NCBI GenBank assembly: GCA_963728845.1
Contig: CAVSLS010000021.1
Coordinates: 310,001-374,000, forward strand
DNA length: 64,000 nt
DNA from: Bog-473 sp963728845
GTDB taxonomy: Bacteria > Actinomycetota > Acidimicrobiia > Acidimicrobiales > RAAP-2
Direction of reading: 5' to 3'
The notes beneath the pieces are model-generated. The model saw only the letters and a program-made list of their open reading frames with translations. It was not told the origin of the DNA and did no database searches. Positions within the stretch are counted from its first letter, which is position 1. Each line of letters starts with the position of its first letter. Made by a program: the position numbers and the translations under genes. Below are positions 18,987 through 31,937 of the stretch, one piece after another.

Positions 18987-19235
18987 GGGCGGCCTCGTCT
19001 CATGTCGTGGACGTGGGAGAGTCCTGGCTCTTCGCTGCGGGCCTTGACGCACCCCGCCGGCACGGCGCGCGGCACTCTCCGTCCGAATTGCTCGTTCGGA
19101 CCAATCCTACTCCCGGAGCAGGGGGACCGATCTTCATGCGCTGTTCATCCAGAGCGTGCGCCGGGCGTGGCGGAGCCACCGGGCGTCCTCCGGCGAGATC
19201 GGCGGCAGACCCCGCGAGGTGGGCCCCGTCAGGGG
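18987..19235. other. korA-aldolase intergenic region
   Basis: 249 bases. It holds a GC hairpin candidate near 19158-19180 (GTGGC/GCCAC arms), which could end the aldolase transcript, and a short inverted repeat CCGAA/TTCGG near 19080-19096 upstream of korA. I see no ORF with coding character and no convincing promoter. Confidence 0.4.
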
Positions 19236-20297
<1,062 letters not shown>

Positions 20298-20531
20298 GCC
20301 CGCCAGCCTACCGGAGGGTCGGCGCGGGCCCATGGGGGAGACGTGTCGGGCGGCGTGCCGGGTTGCGGGGAGGGCGGTGGGTCCGCGCGTCCGGGCGTTG
20401 CATGCGATTTGCTGGGTGGGAGGATCACGAATCGGGTAATTCCGCCACTCCTGACGCTACGCGGCCGGATCCGGCCCGTACGCTGGAATGGTCGGATCCC
20501 GAGTCGACGACGTCTTGAGCGAGCGGAGGCC

Positions 20532-21873
20532 ATGAACGTTCTCGAATCCAGGGCGGGAAGACCGCTGCGCTGGCGTCCGTGGGTGCTGCTCGGCGGCGCG
20601 GCCGTCATCGTGGCCGCCGTGCTGTTCCTCACGAACGGCTCGGACGCACCCGGGCACGCCGGATCCACGAGCGCTGTCCTCGGACTCGCGCTCCGGGTCC
20701 GGCTCGTCGCATCCGGGTGGGAACGCTCTGACGCTACGGACGACCACTCCGGTCACCGGAGCACAAGGTGTTGCACCGAACACCACGATCTCGGTGACGT
20801 TCTCCTCCCCGGTCTCGGCACACACGGTGACTCCCGTGCTCTCCCCCGCCGTCGGGGGCAAATGGGTGCGGACCAACGCGACCACCCTCTCGTACCAGCT
20901 CGCCTCCCCGCTCATCCCGTCCTCCCACGAGGTCCTGACCATCCCGGGCGGTTCGCATGGCGTGCGTGGGAGCAACGGGGCGACGCTGCCGAAGTCGCAG
21001 ACCGTCTCGTTTGCCGTGGCCACCGGAGACGTGCTCCGCCTGCAGCAGCTCCTGGCCCAGCTCGACTTCCTCCCGGTCGCCTTCGTCCCCAGCGGGCCGC
21101 CGCCCTCCACGGTCGACCTCGCCCAGGACCAGCCGGGGGCCTTCACGTGGCGCTGGCCCAACCAACCCCCACAGCTCACGTCCCAGTGGACGGAGGGCAC
21201 CGGGAACATGATCACCAAGGCCGCGGTCGAGGCCTTCGAGACCCAGAACGGCATCGGGGTGGACGGGATCGCGGGGCCGGCGGTCTGGACCGCTCTCATC
21301 AACGACACGATCAACCACAAGGTGGACGCCACCTCGTACGTGTACGTCCTCGTGAACAAGGTGGTCCCCCAGAATCTCACGCTGTGGAACAACGGAGTGG
21401 CGCAGTACGTGGGGATCCCCGTCAACACGGGTGCGCCCGGAGCGGACACCGTCGACGGGACCTTTGCCGTCTTCGAGCACGTGCGGTACTCCGAGATGAA
21501 GGGAACGAACCCCGACGGCACCACCTACGACGATCCCAATGTCCCCTATGCCAGTTACTTCAACGGTGGCGACGCACTGCACGGCTTCATCCGCGCCAGC
21601 TACGGGACCCCGCAGAGCAACGGTTGCGTCGAGATGCCCTACGCCGATGCTGCGCTGGTATGGCCGCTCACGCCCATCGGCACGCTGGTCACGGTCGTCG
21701 GACCCAACCTCGGCGTCAATCCCCCGGCGACGACGACCACGACGGCTCCACCGACGACCACCACGACACCGACCACCACGACGACACCTGCTCCACCGAC
21801 GACCACCGCGAGCGTGCCTCCGACTCCCGCGACTCCCGCGACTCCCGCAGCTCCCGCGACCACAGCGGGATGA
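20532..21873 (+). CDS. L,D-transpeptidase with Ig-like and peptidoglycan-binding domains (one frameshift)
   Basis: Cell-wall cross-linking enzyme. ATG 20532 follows a good RBS (GGAGG at 20525-20529). N-terminal membrane anchor at about residues 15-35 (VLLGGAAVIVAAVLFL), then a Big_5-like domain (TTTPVTGAQGV, VSVTFSSPV), a peptidoglycan-binding segment (EAFETQNGIGVDGIAGPAVW), and a YkuD catalytic domain with HGFIRASYGTPQSNGCVEM carrying the catalytic Cys. The C-terminal 45 residues are Thr/Pro repeats, likely wall-spanning. The frame changes at about 20670 between the anchor and the Ser/Gly linker. Likely forms 3-3 peptidoglycan cross-links or attaches proteins. Confidence 0.88.
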
Positions 21874-21874
21874 T

Positions 21875-23359
21875 TCAGCGGGTCCCGGCTCTCGGCCCCG
21901 CCCGCTTGGGTCGCGTCCGGCGCTCTGCGCCCAGGCCGCGCAGACGATCCTCCACGTCGTAGGCCTCGGGGTCGGCGCGGACGATGCGCTCGAAGTACTC
22001 GCGGGCTTGGGGGACGTCGCCGGCCCGCTCGTAGAGATCCGCCAGCAGGTACCACTGCCGGACGTGGCGGTCGGAGGGGTTGCGCAGGGACTTCGTCGCG
22101 CCCGCCGTGGCCAGCATCGCGATCGCCCCCCTGAGGTCGCCGGTCTCGGCCAGCGAGGCCGCCGCGACGATCCGCCCCTCGGCGAGGACGTCAGGATCCG
22201 GTGAGCTCTGCCGGAGCTCGCCCCACAACTCGGCGACTTTCTTCGGCTTGCGCAGCGCCCGCTGGCAGTCCATGAGCACGGGCAGGTGCTCCGTCGAGTC
22301 GCTGAGGGCCCCGAAGGCCTGCAGGTGGCGGGCGGCGTCACGCCAACGGCCACTCCGGTAGGCGGCGAGGCCGGCGAGCTCACGGACCGCCGCCACGCCC
22401 GGTGCCTCGTCCGCCACCGGCTTGATGGCCCGGAGCGCATCTTGGTAGCGGCCCCGGTCGTAGGCGCCGTACGCGGACTCGGCCTGCTTGACCAGTCCCT
22501 CCCGGTGCAGGGTCGTGGCCGTGCCCGCCGCTTTGCGGATGTCGGCCGCGATCTCGGGGGGGAGCGAACGACGCGGGGCGAGGACGGCCGTGGCGGGAGG
22601 TCTGGACCGACCACTCCTGCCCCGTGACGCCGGCGCTGGCGCCGCATCCTCCCATTCGTCCCGGGCCCCGTCGTCGCGGATCCAGTCCGCCGGCTTCCTC
22701 GGTCGTGGTGTCGCCCGGCGGCGTTCTCGGTCGTCGAACGGGCGTGCGTCCGTCTCTGCGTCCTGTCGCGCCACCGCTCTGGCCCCGCGTCGGGCCACGT
22801 TGCCCCACTTTCTGGCCTGGCCCGGGAGCGGGCGCTCTTCGTCACGCGGATGTCTGGCGGCTGGAGCGTCTCGTGCTCCCTCGCCGGTCCGCGTGCTCGC
22901 CGGCCGAGGCGTTTGCCCGCTGCCCCGACGCGGTGGCGTTCCCGTTTCGGAGCCGCGGCCGGTCCTGGGCGCCCCTGTCCTCGGTCCGCCCGTCCTCGTT
23001 CCGCCAGCCCTCGGCCCCCCTGCCCGGTCGTCCCGTTCCCGTCCGCTGCCCCCCTGCCGGGGGTTCTTCCGCTGGGAGCCGGCGCCCCGCACCGCCGCTC
23101 CCCCACTTGACGAAGAACGTCCCGACGAAGAACGGCTCGACGTCGAACTACTTGATCCGCTCGATCCCCCTGATCCGTTCGATCCGCTCGGCTTGCGGCG
23201 CGCTCCGGCTGAGCTACTGACATCCCCGGCGGCACCGGAGCCACCCCGGGTCCGGGACCGTCCCTGTCCTCCCGACTTCGCCCCGCTGGCTGGCCTGGAA
23301 GCCCTCGGGGACCGTGATCCTTGGGCGCGACGATCTGGCCGCGACGAATCGGGAGGCAT
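21875..23359 (-). CDS. TPR-repeat protein with long low-complexity N-terminus
   Basis: 494 aa. The first 230 residues are Ser/Gly/Arg/Pro-rich and look disordered (runs of SSS, GGPR, RTG). The C-terminal 230 residues hold tetratricopeptide-type helices, for example QAESAYGAYDRGRYQDALRAIKPV, YRSGRWRDAARHLQAFGAL and YLLADLYERAGDVPQAREYFERIVRADPEAYDVEDRLRGLG. Such repeats scaffold protein contacts; no partner can be named. The gene ends two bases from the L,D-transpeptidase stop and lies directly downstream of the rrn operon on the same strand. The start could lie further in, as the N-terminal region is not conserved. Confidence 0.72.
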   Translation of the reverse strand: MPPDSSRPDRRAQGSRSPRASRPASGAKSGGQGRSRTRGGSGAAGDVSSSAGARRKPSGSNGSGGSSGSSSSTSSRSSSGRSSSSGGAAVRGAGSQRKNPRQGGSGRERDDRAGGPRAGGTRTGGPRTGAPRTGRGSETGTPPRRGSGQTPRPASTRTGEGARDAPAARHPRDEERPLPGQARKWGNVARRGARAVARQDAETDARPFDDRERRRATPRPRKPADWIRDDGARDEWEDAAPAPASRGRSGRSRPPATAVLAPRRSLPPEIAADIRKAAGTATTLHREGLVKQAESAYGAYDRGRYQDALRAIKPVADEAPGVAAVRELAGLAAYRSGRWRDAARHLQAFGALSDSTEHLPVLMDCQRALRKPKKVAELWGELRQSSPDPDVLAEGRIVAAASLAETGDLRGAIAMLATAGATKSLRNPSDRHVRQWYLLADLYERAGDVPQAREYFERIVRADPEAYDVEDRLRGLGAERRTRPKRAGPRAGTR

Positions 23360-23584
23360 CTGCGGATTCTACGCCCCGGACACGTGCGGCCCCGCTCGAC
23401 AACCTTCAGTCCCGGCGACGCGCTGGCGCTCGCTCCGGACCGTGTCGCACACGACGAGCTACAACGAGCTGGGGTCGACAACGATGAGCGTGTCGCCCAT
23501 CGGCGGCCGCGAACCTGCGTCGCCACCTCGATGCAGCGCGATCCGCACACACGGCTTCGGCGCGTCGCGCTTGAGCCCAGGCGC
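23360..23584. other. Spacer between rrn terminator and TPR gene
   Basis: 225 bases downstream of the rrn terminator and upstream of the TPR gene. I see no convincing gene here; short open frames lack coding character. It probably holds the TPR gene promoter, but no clear -35/-10 pair was found. Confidence 0.4.
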
Positions 23585-23621
23585 GACGAGATCCCCTCGA
23601 GCCGAAGCTGCGAGGGGATCT
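23585..23621 (-). terminator. rrn operon terminator hairpin
   Basis: Perfect 13-bp inverted repeat: CGAGATCCCCTCG (23585-23597) and CGAGGGGATCTCG (23609-23621), 11-base loop. It lies about 12 bases past the 5S 3' end in the direction of rrn transcription. No U-tract follows, as is common in high-GC actinobacteria. Confidence 0.75.
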
Positions 23622-23632
23622 CGTTCTGAGAA

Positions 23633-23752
23633 ATCCCGGCGGCGACCTACTCTCCCAGGGGGCCTCCCCCCAAGTACCATCGGCGCGGGCGGGCTTAACT
23701 GCCGTGTTCGGAATGGGAACGGGTGTTTCCCCGCCGCCATGGCCACCGGAAA
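23633..23752 (-). rRNA. rrf: 5S ribosomal RNA
   Basis: Recognised on the minus strand from the 5' helix TCCGGTGGCCATGGCGG, loop-A/helix motifs CCCATTCCGAACACGG and GCCGATGGTACTTGG, and the closing GAGAGTAGGTCGCCGCCGGG. The ends are set to about 3 bases by helix I pairing. It is the last gene of the 16S-23S-5S operon. About 110 bases separate it from 23S, with no tRNA in between. Confidence 0.93.
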
Positions 23753-23831
23753 CCGTGCGCTCGGCGGCTCACCTCACCCGTTTCTGCGGTGGGTGGCACG
23801 CCTGTGGCTGCGTCACCGCAGCCCCTGAGCG

Positions 23832-23851
23832 TTCCAAAGCGAGCACGAGCA
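23832..23851 (-). repeat. 23S processing stem, 3' arm
   Basis: 20 bases just beyond the 23S 3' end, exactly complementary to 28493-28512 just before the 23S 5' end. Together they form the long stem that loops out 23S for RNase III-type processing. Confidence 0.85.
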
Positions 23852-24166
23852 CGAGTAGGTCTCCAAGCCCTCGGCCGATTAGTACCGGTCGGCTGAATGC
23901 ATTGCTGCACGTACACCTCCGGCCTATCAACGTGGTCGTCTAGCCACGGGCCTTACCAGGTTAACCCTGTGGGAGATTTCATCTCGAAACGGGCTTCGCA
24001 CTTAGATGCTTTCAGCGCTTATCCCACCCGTAGGTCGCTAACCAGCCGTGCCCTTGGCAGGACAACTGGCACACGAGAGCTACGTCCGTCCCGGTCCTCT
24101 CGTACTAGGGACAGCCTTTCTCAAATCTCCTACGGCTGCATCGGATAGGGACCGAACTGTCTCACG

Positions 24167-24910
24167 CATGTTGATCCCGCATTACTGCGGGCACAGACTA
24201 TACCTTCACCCTATTTCTAGGGGCTGGCGTTTTATGGCTCCCACAGGGGTCTGCGGATCGAGGTCTCGATCTTAAGAAGCCATCTCTTCGCTGTTGCTGG
24301 CGAAGAAGTCGTTACAGGGGCACAACACGCCCTTGCTACGCAGATGTTGCTCGACATCTACGGCGGAAATCCGCTTCGTCTTCGAATAGTTTAGGGTTGC
24401 AAATGCATCTACTTGGCGTGCCAGATGCAGGAAGACCTGCGGGTCCTTCACTCCGTCCAACTGAGGAAGGATCGCAAGCGCTCGCCTCACGTGAACTTGC
24501 TTGAAGATCACGAAGGGCTCGACTTCCTGAAGGATGCGCAGCAGGAGTGGCCGACTGGTGATCACGAGATCACTCATGCCGGTGCCTCTGTCTCGCATGT
24601 AGCCGCCCCCTCCGAGCAACGTCTGGATCTGTTCCAGACCCTGCCGGGCTGAGGTCGACCCGACTGCGAGAACGAGACGCTGGCTCGGATGTAGAACCCG
24701 AGCCGGTACTCCTTCTGCTTGACGAGTTGGAAGTGAATGCTTCCGTCCCCGTCCAGGAATCCTGCAATGTAGGACGCCGTAGACACATCCATTGTGTTGG
24801 CCTTCCCTCGGTATTGCCCTGAACCTAACGTTCGGTTGTTTCACTCAGGGTTTCACCGATATGAGCCAGTGAGCACCCAGGAATTGCTTCCTGGGGACGC
24901 AGTGTGTTCT
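24167..24910 (-). mobile_element. Group I intron at 23S position 2593 (I-CreI site)
   Basis: 744-nt insertion. The 5' exon ends in U and the intron ends in G, as group I splicing requires. Near the 3' end the sense strand has CAGAC and GTCTG, which can form P7. Between them is the hairpin CCCTA-GAAA-TAGGG (P8-like). The second P7 strand sits in the sequence GAAGGTATAGTCTG, typical of the conserved S element. P1 can be drawn as exon ACGU with intron GCGU. The endonuclease gene fills the loop upstream of P7. The position equals that of the Chlamydomonas reinhardtii chloroplast intron encoding I-CreI. Confidence 0.9.
24272..24792 (-). CDS. LAGLIDADG homing endonuclease, I-CreI-like (one frameshift)
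   Basis: About 170 aa, single-motif LAGLIDADG protein expected to act as a homodimer, cutting intronless 23S genes to spread the intron. ATG 24792. Motif YIAGFLDGDGSIHFQ carries the catalytic Asp. Further matches to I-CreI as I remember it: GGYMRDRGTGMSDL against its GYVRDRGSVSDY, the FKQ lysine region, and ATLNYSKTKR against AALNDSKTRK. The frame changes at about 24650, one base short between FSQS and STSARQGLEQ. It is either decayed or a sequence error; all of the rest of the fold is intact. Entirely inside the intron. Confidence 0.88.
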
Positions 24911-24933
24911 ACGTTCTAAACCCAGCTCGCGTA

Positions 24934-24969
<36 letters not shown>

Positions 24970-24970
24970 G

Positions 24971-25016
<46 letters not shown>

Positions 25017-25235
25017 TCCCGTCGATATGGACTCTTGGGGAAGATGAGCCTGTTATCCCCGGGGTACCTTTTATCCGTTGAGCAACGGCGCTTCCACAAG
25101 CAACCGCTGGATCACTATGCCCTGCTTTCGCACCTGCTCGACTTGTAGGTCTCGCAGTCAAGCTCCCTTTTGCCATTGCACTCGACAGCTGATTGCCAAC
25201 CAGCCTGAGGGAACCTTTGGGCGCCTCCGTTACGT

Positions 25236-25267
<32 letters not shown>

Positions 25268-25525
25268 ACCTGACGCTGTTCCTGATCCGGATCACGGACC
25301 GAGGTTAGAGGCCCGGCACTAAAAGGGTGGTATTTCAAGGTTGACTCCACACTGGCTGGCGCCAATGCTTCAAAGTCTCCCACCTATCCTACACAAATAG
25401 TACCAAACCTCAACATCAAGCTGTAGTAAAGGTCCACGGGGTCTTTCCGTCCTGATGCAGCTAACGAGCATCTTTACTCGTACTTCAATTTCGCCGGGTC
25501 TGTGGTTGAGACAGTAGGAAAGTCG

Positions 25526-26390
<865 letters not shown>

Positions 26391-27232
26391 AGGTTCAGAG
26401 CTTCGTCCGAAGACTAACCCTTCCCCGTAACCTTCCGGCACCGGGCAGGCGTCAGAGCGTATACATCGTCTTACGACTTCGCACGCTCCTGTGTTTTTAG
26501 TAAACAGTCGCTTTCCCCAATTCTCTGCGGCCCCCTCAGGCATCAGGACGCGAGGTCCATCACCCTATCGGGGCCCTCCTTCTCCCGAAGTTACGGAGGA
26601 ATTTTGCCGAGTTCCTTAACCACAGTTCTCCCGATCGCCTTGGTATTCTCTACCCGCCCACCTGTGTTGGTTTGGGGTACGGGTACCGTGTCAGCTCGCT
26701 AGAAGTTTTTCTAGGCAGCATAGAATCAGTGACTTCGCCTGGAACGGCTCGGCATCGCGTCTCAGGATTCGTGGGACCCGGATTTACCTAGATCCCTCCC
26801 TACACGCTTACCCCAGGACAACCAACGCCTGGGCTCACCTATCTTCCTGCGTCGCTCCTTTGCTATCCGCCCCAGGGTTTGTCGGCTCGACCCGAAGGTC
26901 ATCCCCTTAGTACCCCTGGCTTGGAATGGGCGCGGACACGGTAGTACTGGAATATCAACCAGTTGTGCATCGACTACGCCTCTCGGCCTCGCCTTAGCTC
27001 CCGACTTACCCTGGGAGGATTAGCCTTCCCCAGGAACCCTTGGGCTTACGGCGGAGGAGTTTCTCACTCCTCTCTCGCTACTCATACCAGCATTCGCACT
27101 CGACCACGCTCCACGACGGTTCACACCGCCGCTTCTCCGCGAGATCGACGCTCCCCTACCACTCCCGTCTGATGACGGAAATCCGCGGCTTCGGCTCTTG
27201 ACTTGAGCCCCGTTACATTATCCGCGCAGGAC

Positions 27233-27263
<31 letters not shown>

Positions 27264-27689
27264 TAAGGATGGCTGCTTCTGAGCCAACCTCCTGGCTGTC
27301 TTTGCGTTCCCACATCGTTTTCCACTTAGTCAAGAATTAGGGGCCTTAGCCGGCGGTCTGGGCTGTTTCCCTTTCGACCAACGAAGCTCATCCCTCGTGG
27401 TCTCACTGCCGGGTTCTAGAGCATCGGCATTCGGAGTTTAGTTGGGGTCAGTAAGCTTGTAGGCCCCCTAGCCCATCCAGTGCTCTACCTCCGATGCTGA
27501 ACACCCGACGCTGCACCTAAATGCATTTCGGGGAGAACCAGCTATCACCGAGTTTGATTGGCCTTTCACCCCTTGCCACAGGTCATCCCCCCAGTTTTCA
27601 ACCTAGGTGGGTTCGGCCCTCCACGAAGTCTTACCTTCGCTTCAGCCTGCCCATGGCAAGCTCACTCGGCTTCGGGTCTACAGCATGCG

Positions 27690-27726
<37 letters not shown>

Positions 27727-27912
27727 ACCCATCGCTGGTTAACCTCGCCACACACCGTAACTCGCTGGCTCATTCTTCAAAAGGCACGCCATCACGGCTG
27801 ACATCCACCATGCGTCACCAATCTCACCCGAAGGGATCATGGCAACGGTGGAGCAACGACGCTTTGACTGTTTGTAAGCCAACGGTTTCAGGTACTATTT
27901 CACTCCCCTCCC

Positions 27913-27960
<48 letters not shown>

Positions 27961-28492
27961 CTAAGAGTACTTAGCCTTACGAGATGGTCCTCGCAGATTC
28001 ACGCCGGCTTTCCCGGATCCGGCGCTACTCGGGTGCTCGAGCGGAGTCCAATGCGTTTCGTGTACGGGACCATTACCCTCTTCGGTTCAGCTTTCCTGAC
28101 TGATTCCACTAGACATTGGATTTGTAACTCCGTGACGGGTCTGGCGCCCCGTCTCTCGAGTCCCACAACCCCATACCGGCAAGGCCACCAGGCTTTGACA
28201 CCGGCACGGTTTGGGCTCTTCCCGTTTCGCTCGCCGCTACTCAGGGAGTCACTGTTGTTTTCCTCTCCTCGGGTTACTTAGATGTTTCAATTCACCCGGT
28301 TCCCTCGCCCCGCCCTATACATTCAGGCGGGTGTAGCACCTCATGACAGGTGCTGGGTTGCCCCATTCGGACATCCACGGATCGACGCTTGGTAGACAGC
28401 TTCCCGTGGCTTTTCGCAGTCGCCCACGTCCTTCTTCGGCTTTAGGCGCCAAGGCATCCACCGTTGGCTCTTTGTAGCTTGGAGAACAAAGA

Positions 28493-28512
28493 TGCTCGTG
28501 CTCGCTTTGGAA
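28493..28512 (-). repeat. 23S processing stem, 5' arm
   Basis: Exact 20-base reverse complement of 23832-23851, placed about 10 bases upstream of the 23S 5' end. It closes the processing stem around the intron-bearing precursor, so both introns lie inside the looped-out transcript. Confidence 0.85.
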
Positions 28513-28747
28513 TTCTCAAGGGGCTGCACAGCGCACGCCTGGGCCGGGCACCACCGCTGGCCGAACGAAACGACCAGCGAGGACACCGCCCGACCGGGGC
28601 ACGCACGGGGTGAGTGGTCGCCGCCGGCGCAACGGGTAGGAGGAGCGCCCGGCCTCGAGGAGCTCCCAGAGGGGCTCGACTCGGAAACCTGGCGCAAGAC
28701 CCCGCCCGCGTACAGGCCGGAGGGACATCACCGGGACCGACCCATGG

Positions 28748-28780
28748 GGTCGCTCCCTCAAAACGAAATAGTGAGAGTCC
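28748..28780 (-). repeat. 16S processing stem, 3' arm
   Basis: Near-perfect complement (a few mismatches) of 30661-30692 in the leader. In RNA sense the two arms pair across 16S, the expected RNase III processing stem. It lies about 160 bases beyond the 16S 3' end. Confidence 0.75.
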
Positions 28781-28938
28781 GGTCGCACCCGTAGGGACCG
28801 GTCCGTGAGGGGCGGGCTCCGATCGCCGTGCAGCGCAAGGCGAATCCGAAGGCGGCCGATCATCTGCCGGTATACGAGAGCGCCCGAGTAACCAGTGTTC
28901 AACTGGGTAGTGGTCGGCATTGAATAGCCGACAGCACT

Positions 28939-30468
<1,530 letters not shown>

Positions 30469-30660
30469 GACTCACGGCCGGCCGGGCCTCCAGAGGAAGC
30501 TCGAACGACCAAGAATCAGAAGAGTCACCATGTTTGACTCAAAATCATGGTAACCACAGGCCTTCATGCCCCGGAAGGGACCGTCCGGCCTGCGTAATGC
30601 TTAATTGACGTACAACCCATCCGTTACAGAGTCACGGATGAATTGCCCGCACTGGCTTTT

Positions 30661-30692
30661 GGCTCTCACTATTCCGTTTTCAAGGAGCGACC
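30661..30692 (-). repeat. 16S processing stem, 5' arm (with boxA-like sequence)
   Basis: Complement of 28748-28780. The sense sequence contains CTTGAAAAC, similar to antitermination boxA elements of actinobacterial rRNA leaders. About 190 bases before 16S. Confidence 0.7.
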
Positions 30693-30818
30693 GGGCACAC
30701 ACCAGTCCTGCCGGTGTTGGTGCCGGGTGTTCCAAAGGACTGTTCCGGACGAATTGCTTCGCCGGAGAGTCTCCTTCGGCTGCCGGAGGGCCGGGGAGGC
30801 CGTTCCGACGGGTGAGTC

Positions 30819-30847
30819 ACTCTAGCAGCCGCGGATCTGAGCGTCAA
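30819..30847 (-). promoter_or_regulatory. rrn promoter (TTGACG - 17 bp - TAGAGT)
   Basis: On the minus strand, -35 TTGACG (30847-30842), a 17-bp spacer and -10 TAGAGT (30824-30819). Transcription should start near 30811, about 340 bases before 16S. This is the best sigma-70-type match in the leader region. Confidence 0.7.
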
Positions 30848-31226
30848 CGCGCTGCCGCGAACCGAGTCTCTCCGGGCCGGAACCCGGAGGGGCCTCTGCC
30901 GTCGATGTTAGCGGGGCATCTGCCGGTCGCTGCGGATGCCCCGCCAGCCACCGGGTCTCGAGCGCAGCCACTGCGACGCACCGTGCGGTGGCATACGGTG
31001 AGCCACCCGGCCCTCCGTATGCCACCTTGGTGCCCGAAGCTCAACAGGCTTTCCGCCCCCACCCGGTCGCCATCCGGCCGCCGGAAGGCGTGCGCCGCCT
31101 GCTGACCTCCTCGATCTACCACGTGCGACAGAACCCGACGTCAGCATGATGGACCGTCGTTGCAGCGTCGTGACAGCCCCGTGACACCCGTCTGCAAGGC
31201 CCGTTTGACCTGATCGGACGACTTCG

Positions 31227-31252
31227 GGGGCGCCTCTCGGGGCGGGCGCCCC
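31227..31252 (-). terminator. Hairpin after the glycosylase gene
   Basis: GGGGCGCC (31227-31234) and GGCGCCCC (31245-31252) form a perfect 8-bp stem with a 10-base loop directly behind the glycosylase stop. No U-tract. It would end the arg/acyltransferase/glycosylase transcription unit before the rrn promoter. Confidence 0.45.
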
Positions 31253-31254
31253 GG

Positions 31255-31867
31255 TCAGGGCCTCGACACGTCGGGGCTGTCGGGTACCCAGAAGCGCCAC
31301 CGCTTCTCCGTCGCCTCCTTGATGCCGATCCGCGTCCCGCGTCCGGGACGCCTCGGCGGCGGTGTCCCGTCGTCCACCAGGCGGACCGACCCCTGGTCCC
31401 GGCTTCGGGCTCCTCCCGGCACGCGTCCCGGAGGGCAGACCGGCGCCAGGAGGTCGGCCCCGTTGTCCTGCCCGGTGATCCCGAGGGCCTGGCAGAGCTT
31501 GGCCGGGCCGTTGCAGAGGTCACGCTCGAGTCGGGCCGCGGGACGGGCGTCCCGCATGGCCGCCAGGCCGCTCGTCGGCGCCAGGGCCCGGATGAGCACC
31601 GCCGCGGCCTCGCCCTCGGGCCCGCACACGACGTTGGCGCACCAATGCATGCCGTAGGTGAAGTACACGTAGAGGAAGCCCGGCCGGCCCGAACATCACC
31701 GCCGTCCGCGGCGTCAGCCCCCGAAAGGCATGGGACGCGGCGTCGTTGGCGCCGTGGTACGCCTCGACCTCGACGATGCGCCCGGCCCGGTCCCCGTGCA
31801 CCAGCAGCTTGTTCAGCAGCCACGGTGCGACCGCGAGGGGTCCGCCCTCCAGGTCCGACCGCTGCAT
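31255..31867 (-). CDS. DNA-3-methyladenine glycosylase, AAG/MPG family (one frameshift)
   Basis: Base-excision repair enzyme removing alkylated purines. About 200 aa from ATG 31867. Family motifs: VEVEAYHGANDAASHAFRG with the catalytic Glu, RTAVMFGPAG, then, one frame over, YFTYGMHWCANVVCG and CNGPAKLCQALGI. The break at about 31677 has one extra base in a GGG run and hides FLYVYFTYG. C-terminal WRFWVPDSPDVSR is normal. It lies 70 bases downstream of the acyltransferase stop, in the tail of the arginine cluster, an arrangement shared by many actinobacteria as I recall. Confidence 0.88.
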
Positions 31868-31937
31868 CGGGCCACCCTGGCGCAACGGGACGGTGCCGTG
31901 CCACCCGGCCCGTGCCGCCGGGTTTCACCGAACCGAC

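Larger units (their letters stand above)
30469..31226 (-). other. rrn leader and upstream region, no gene seen
   Basis: About 760 bases between the 16S 5' end and the glycosylase gene. It contains the leader with a boxA-like CTTGAAAAC stretch within 30661-30692, the promoter at 30819-30847, and an upstream GC-rich 380 bases in which open frames lack coding character. Nothing else was recognised. Confidence 0.6.
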
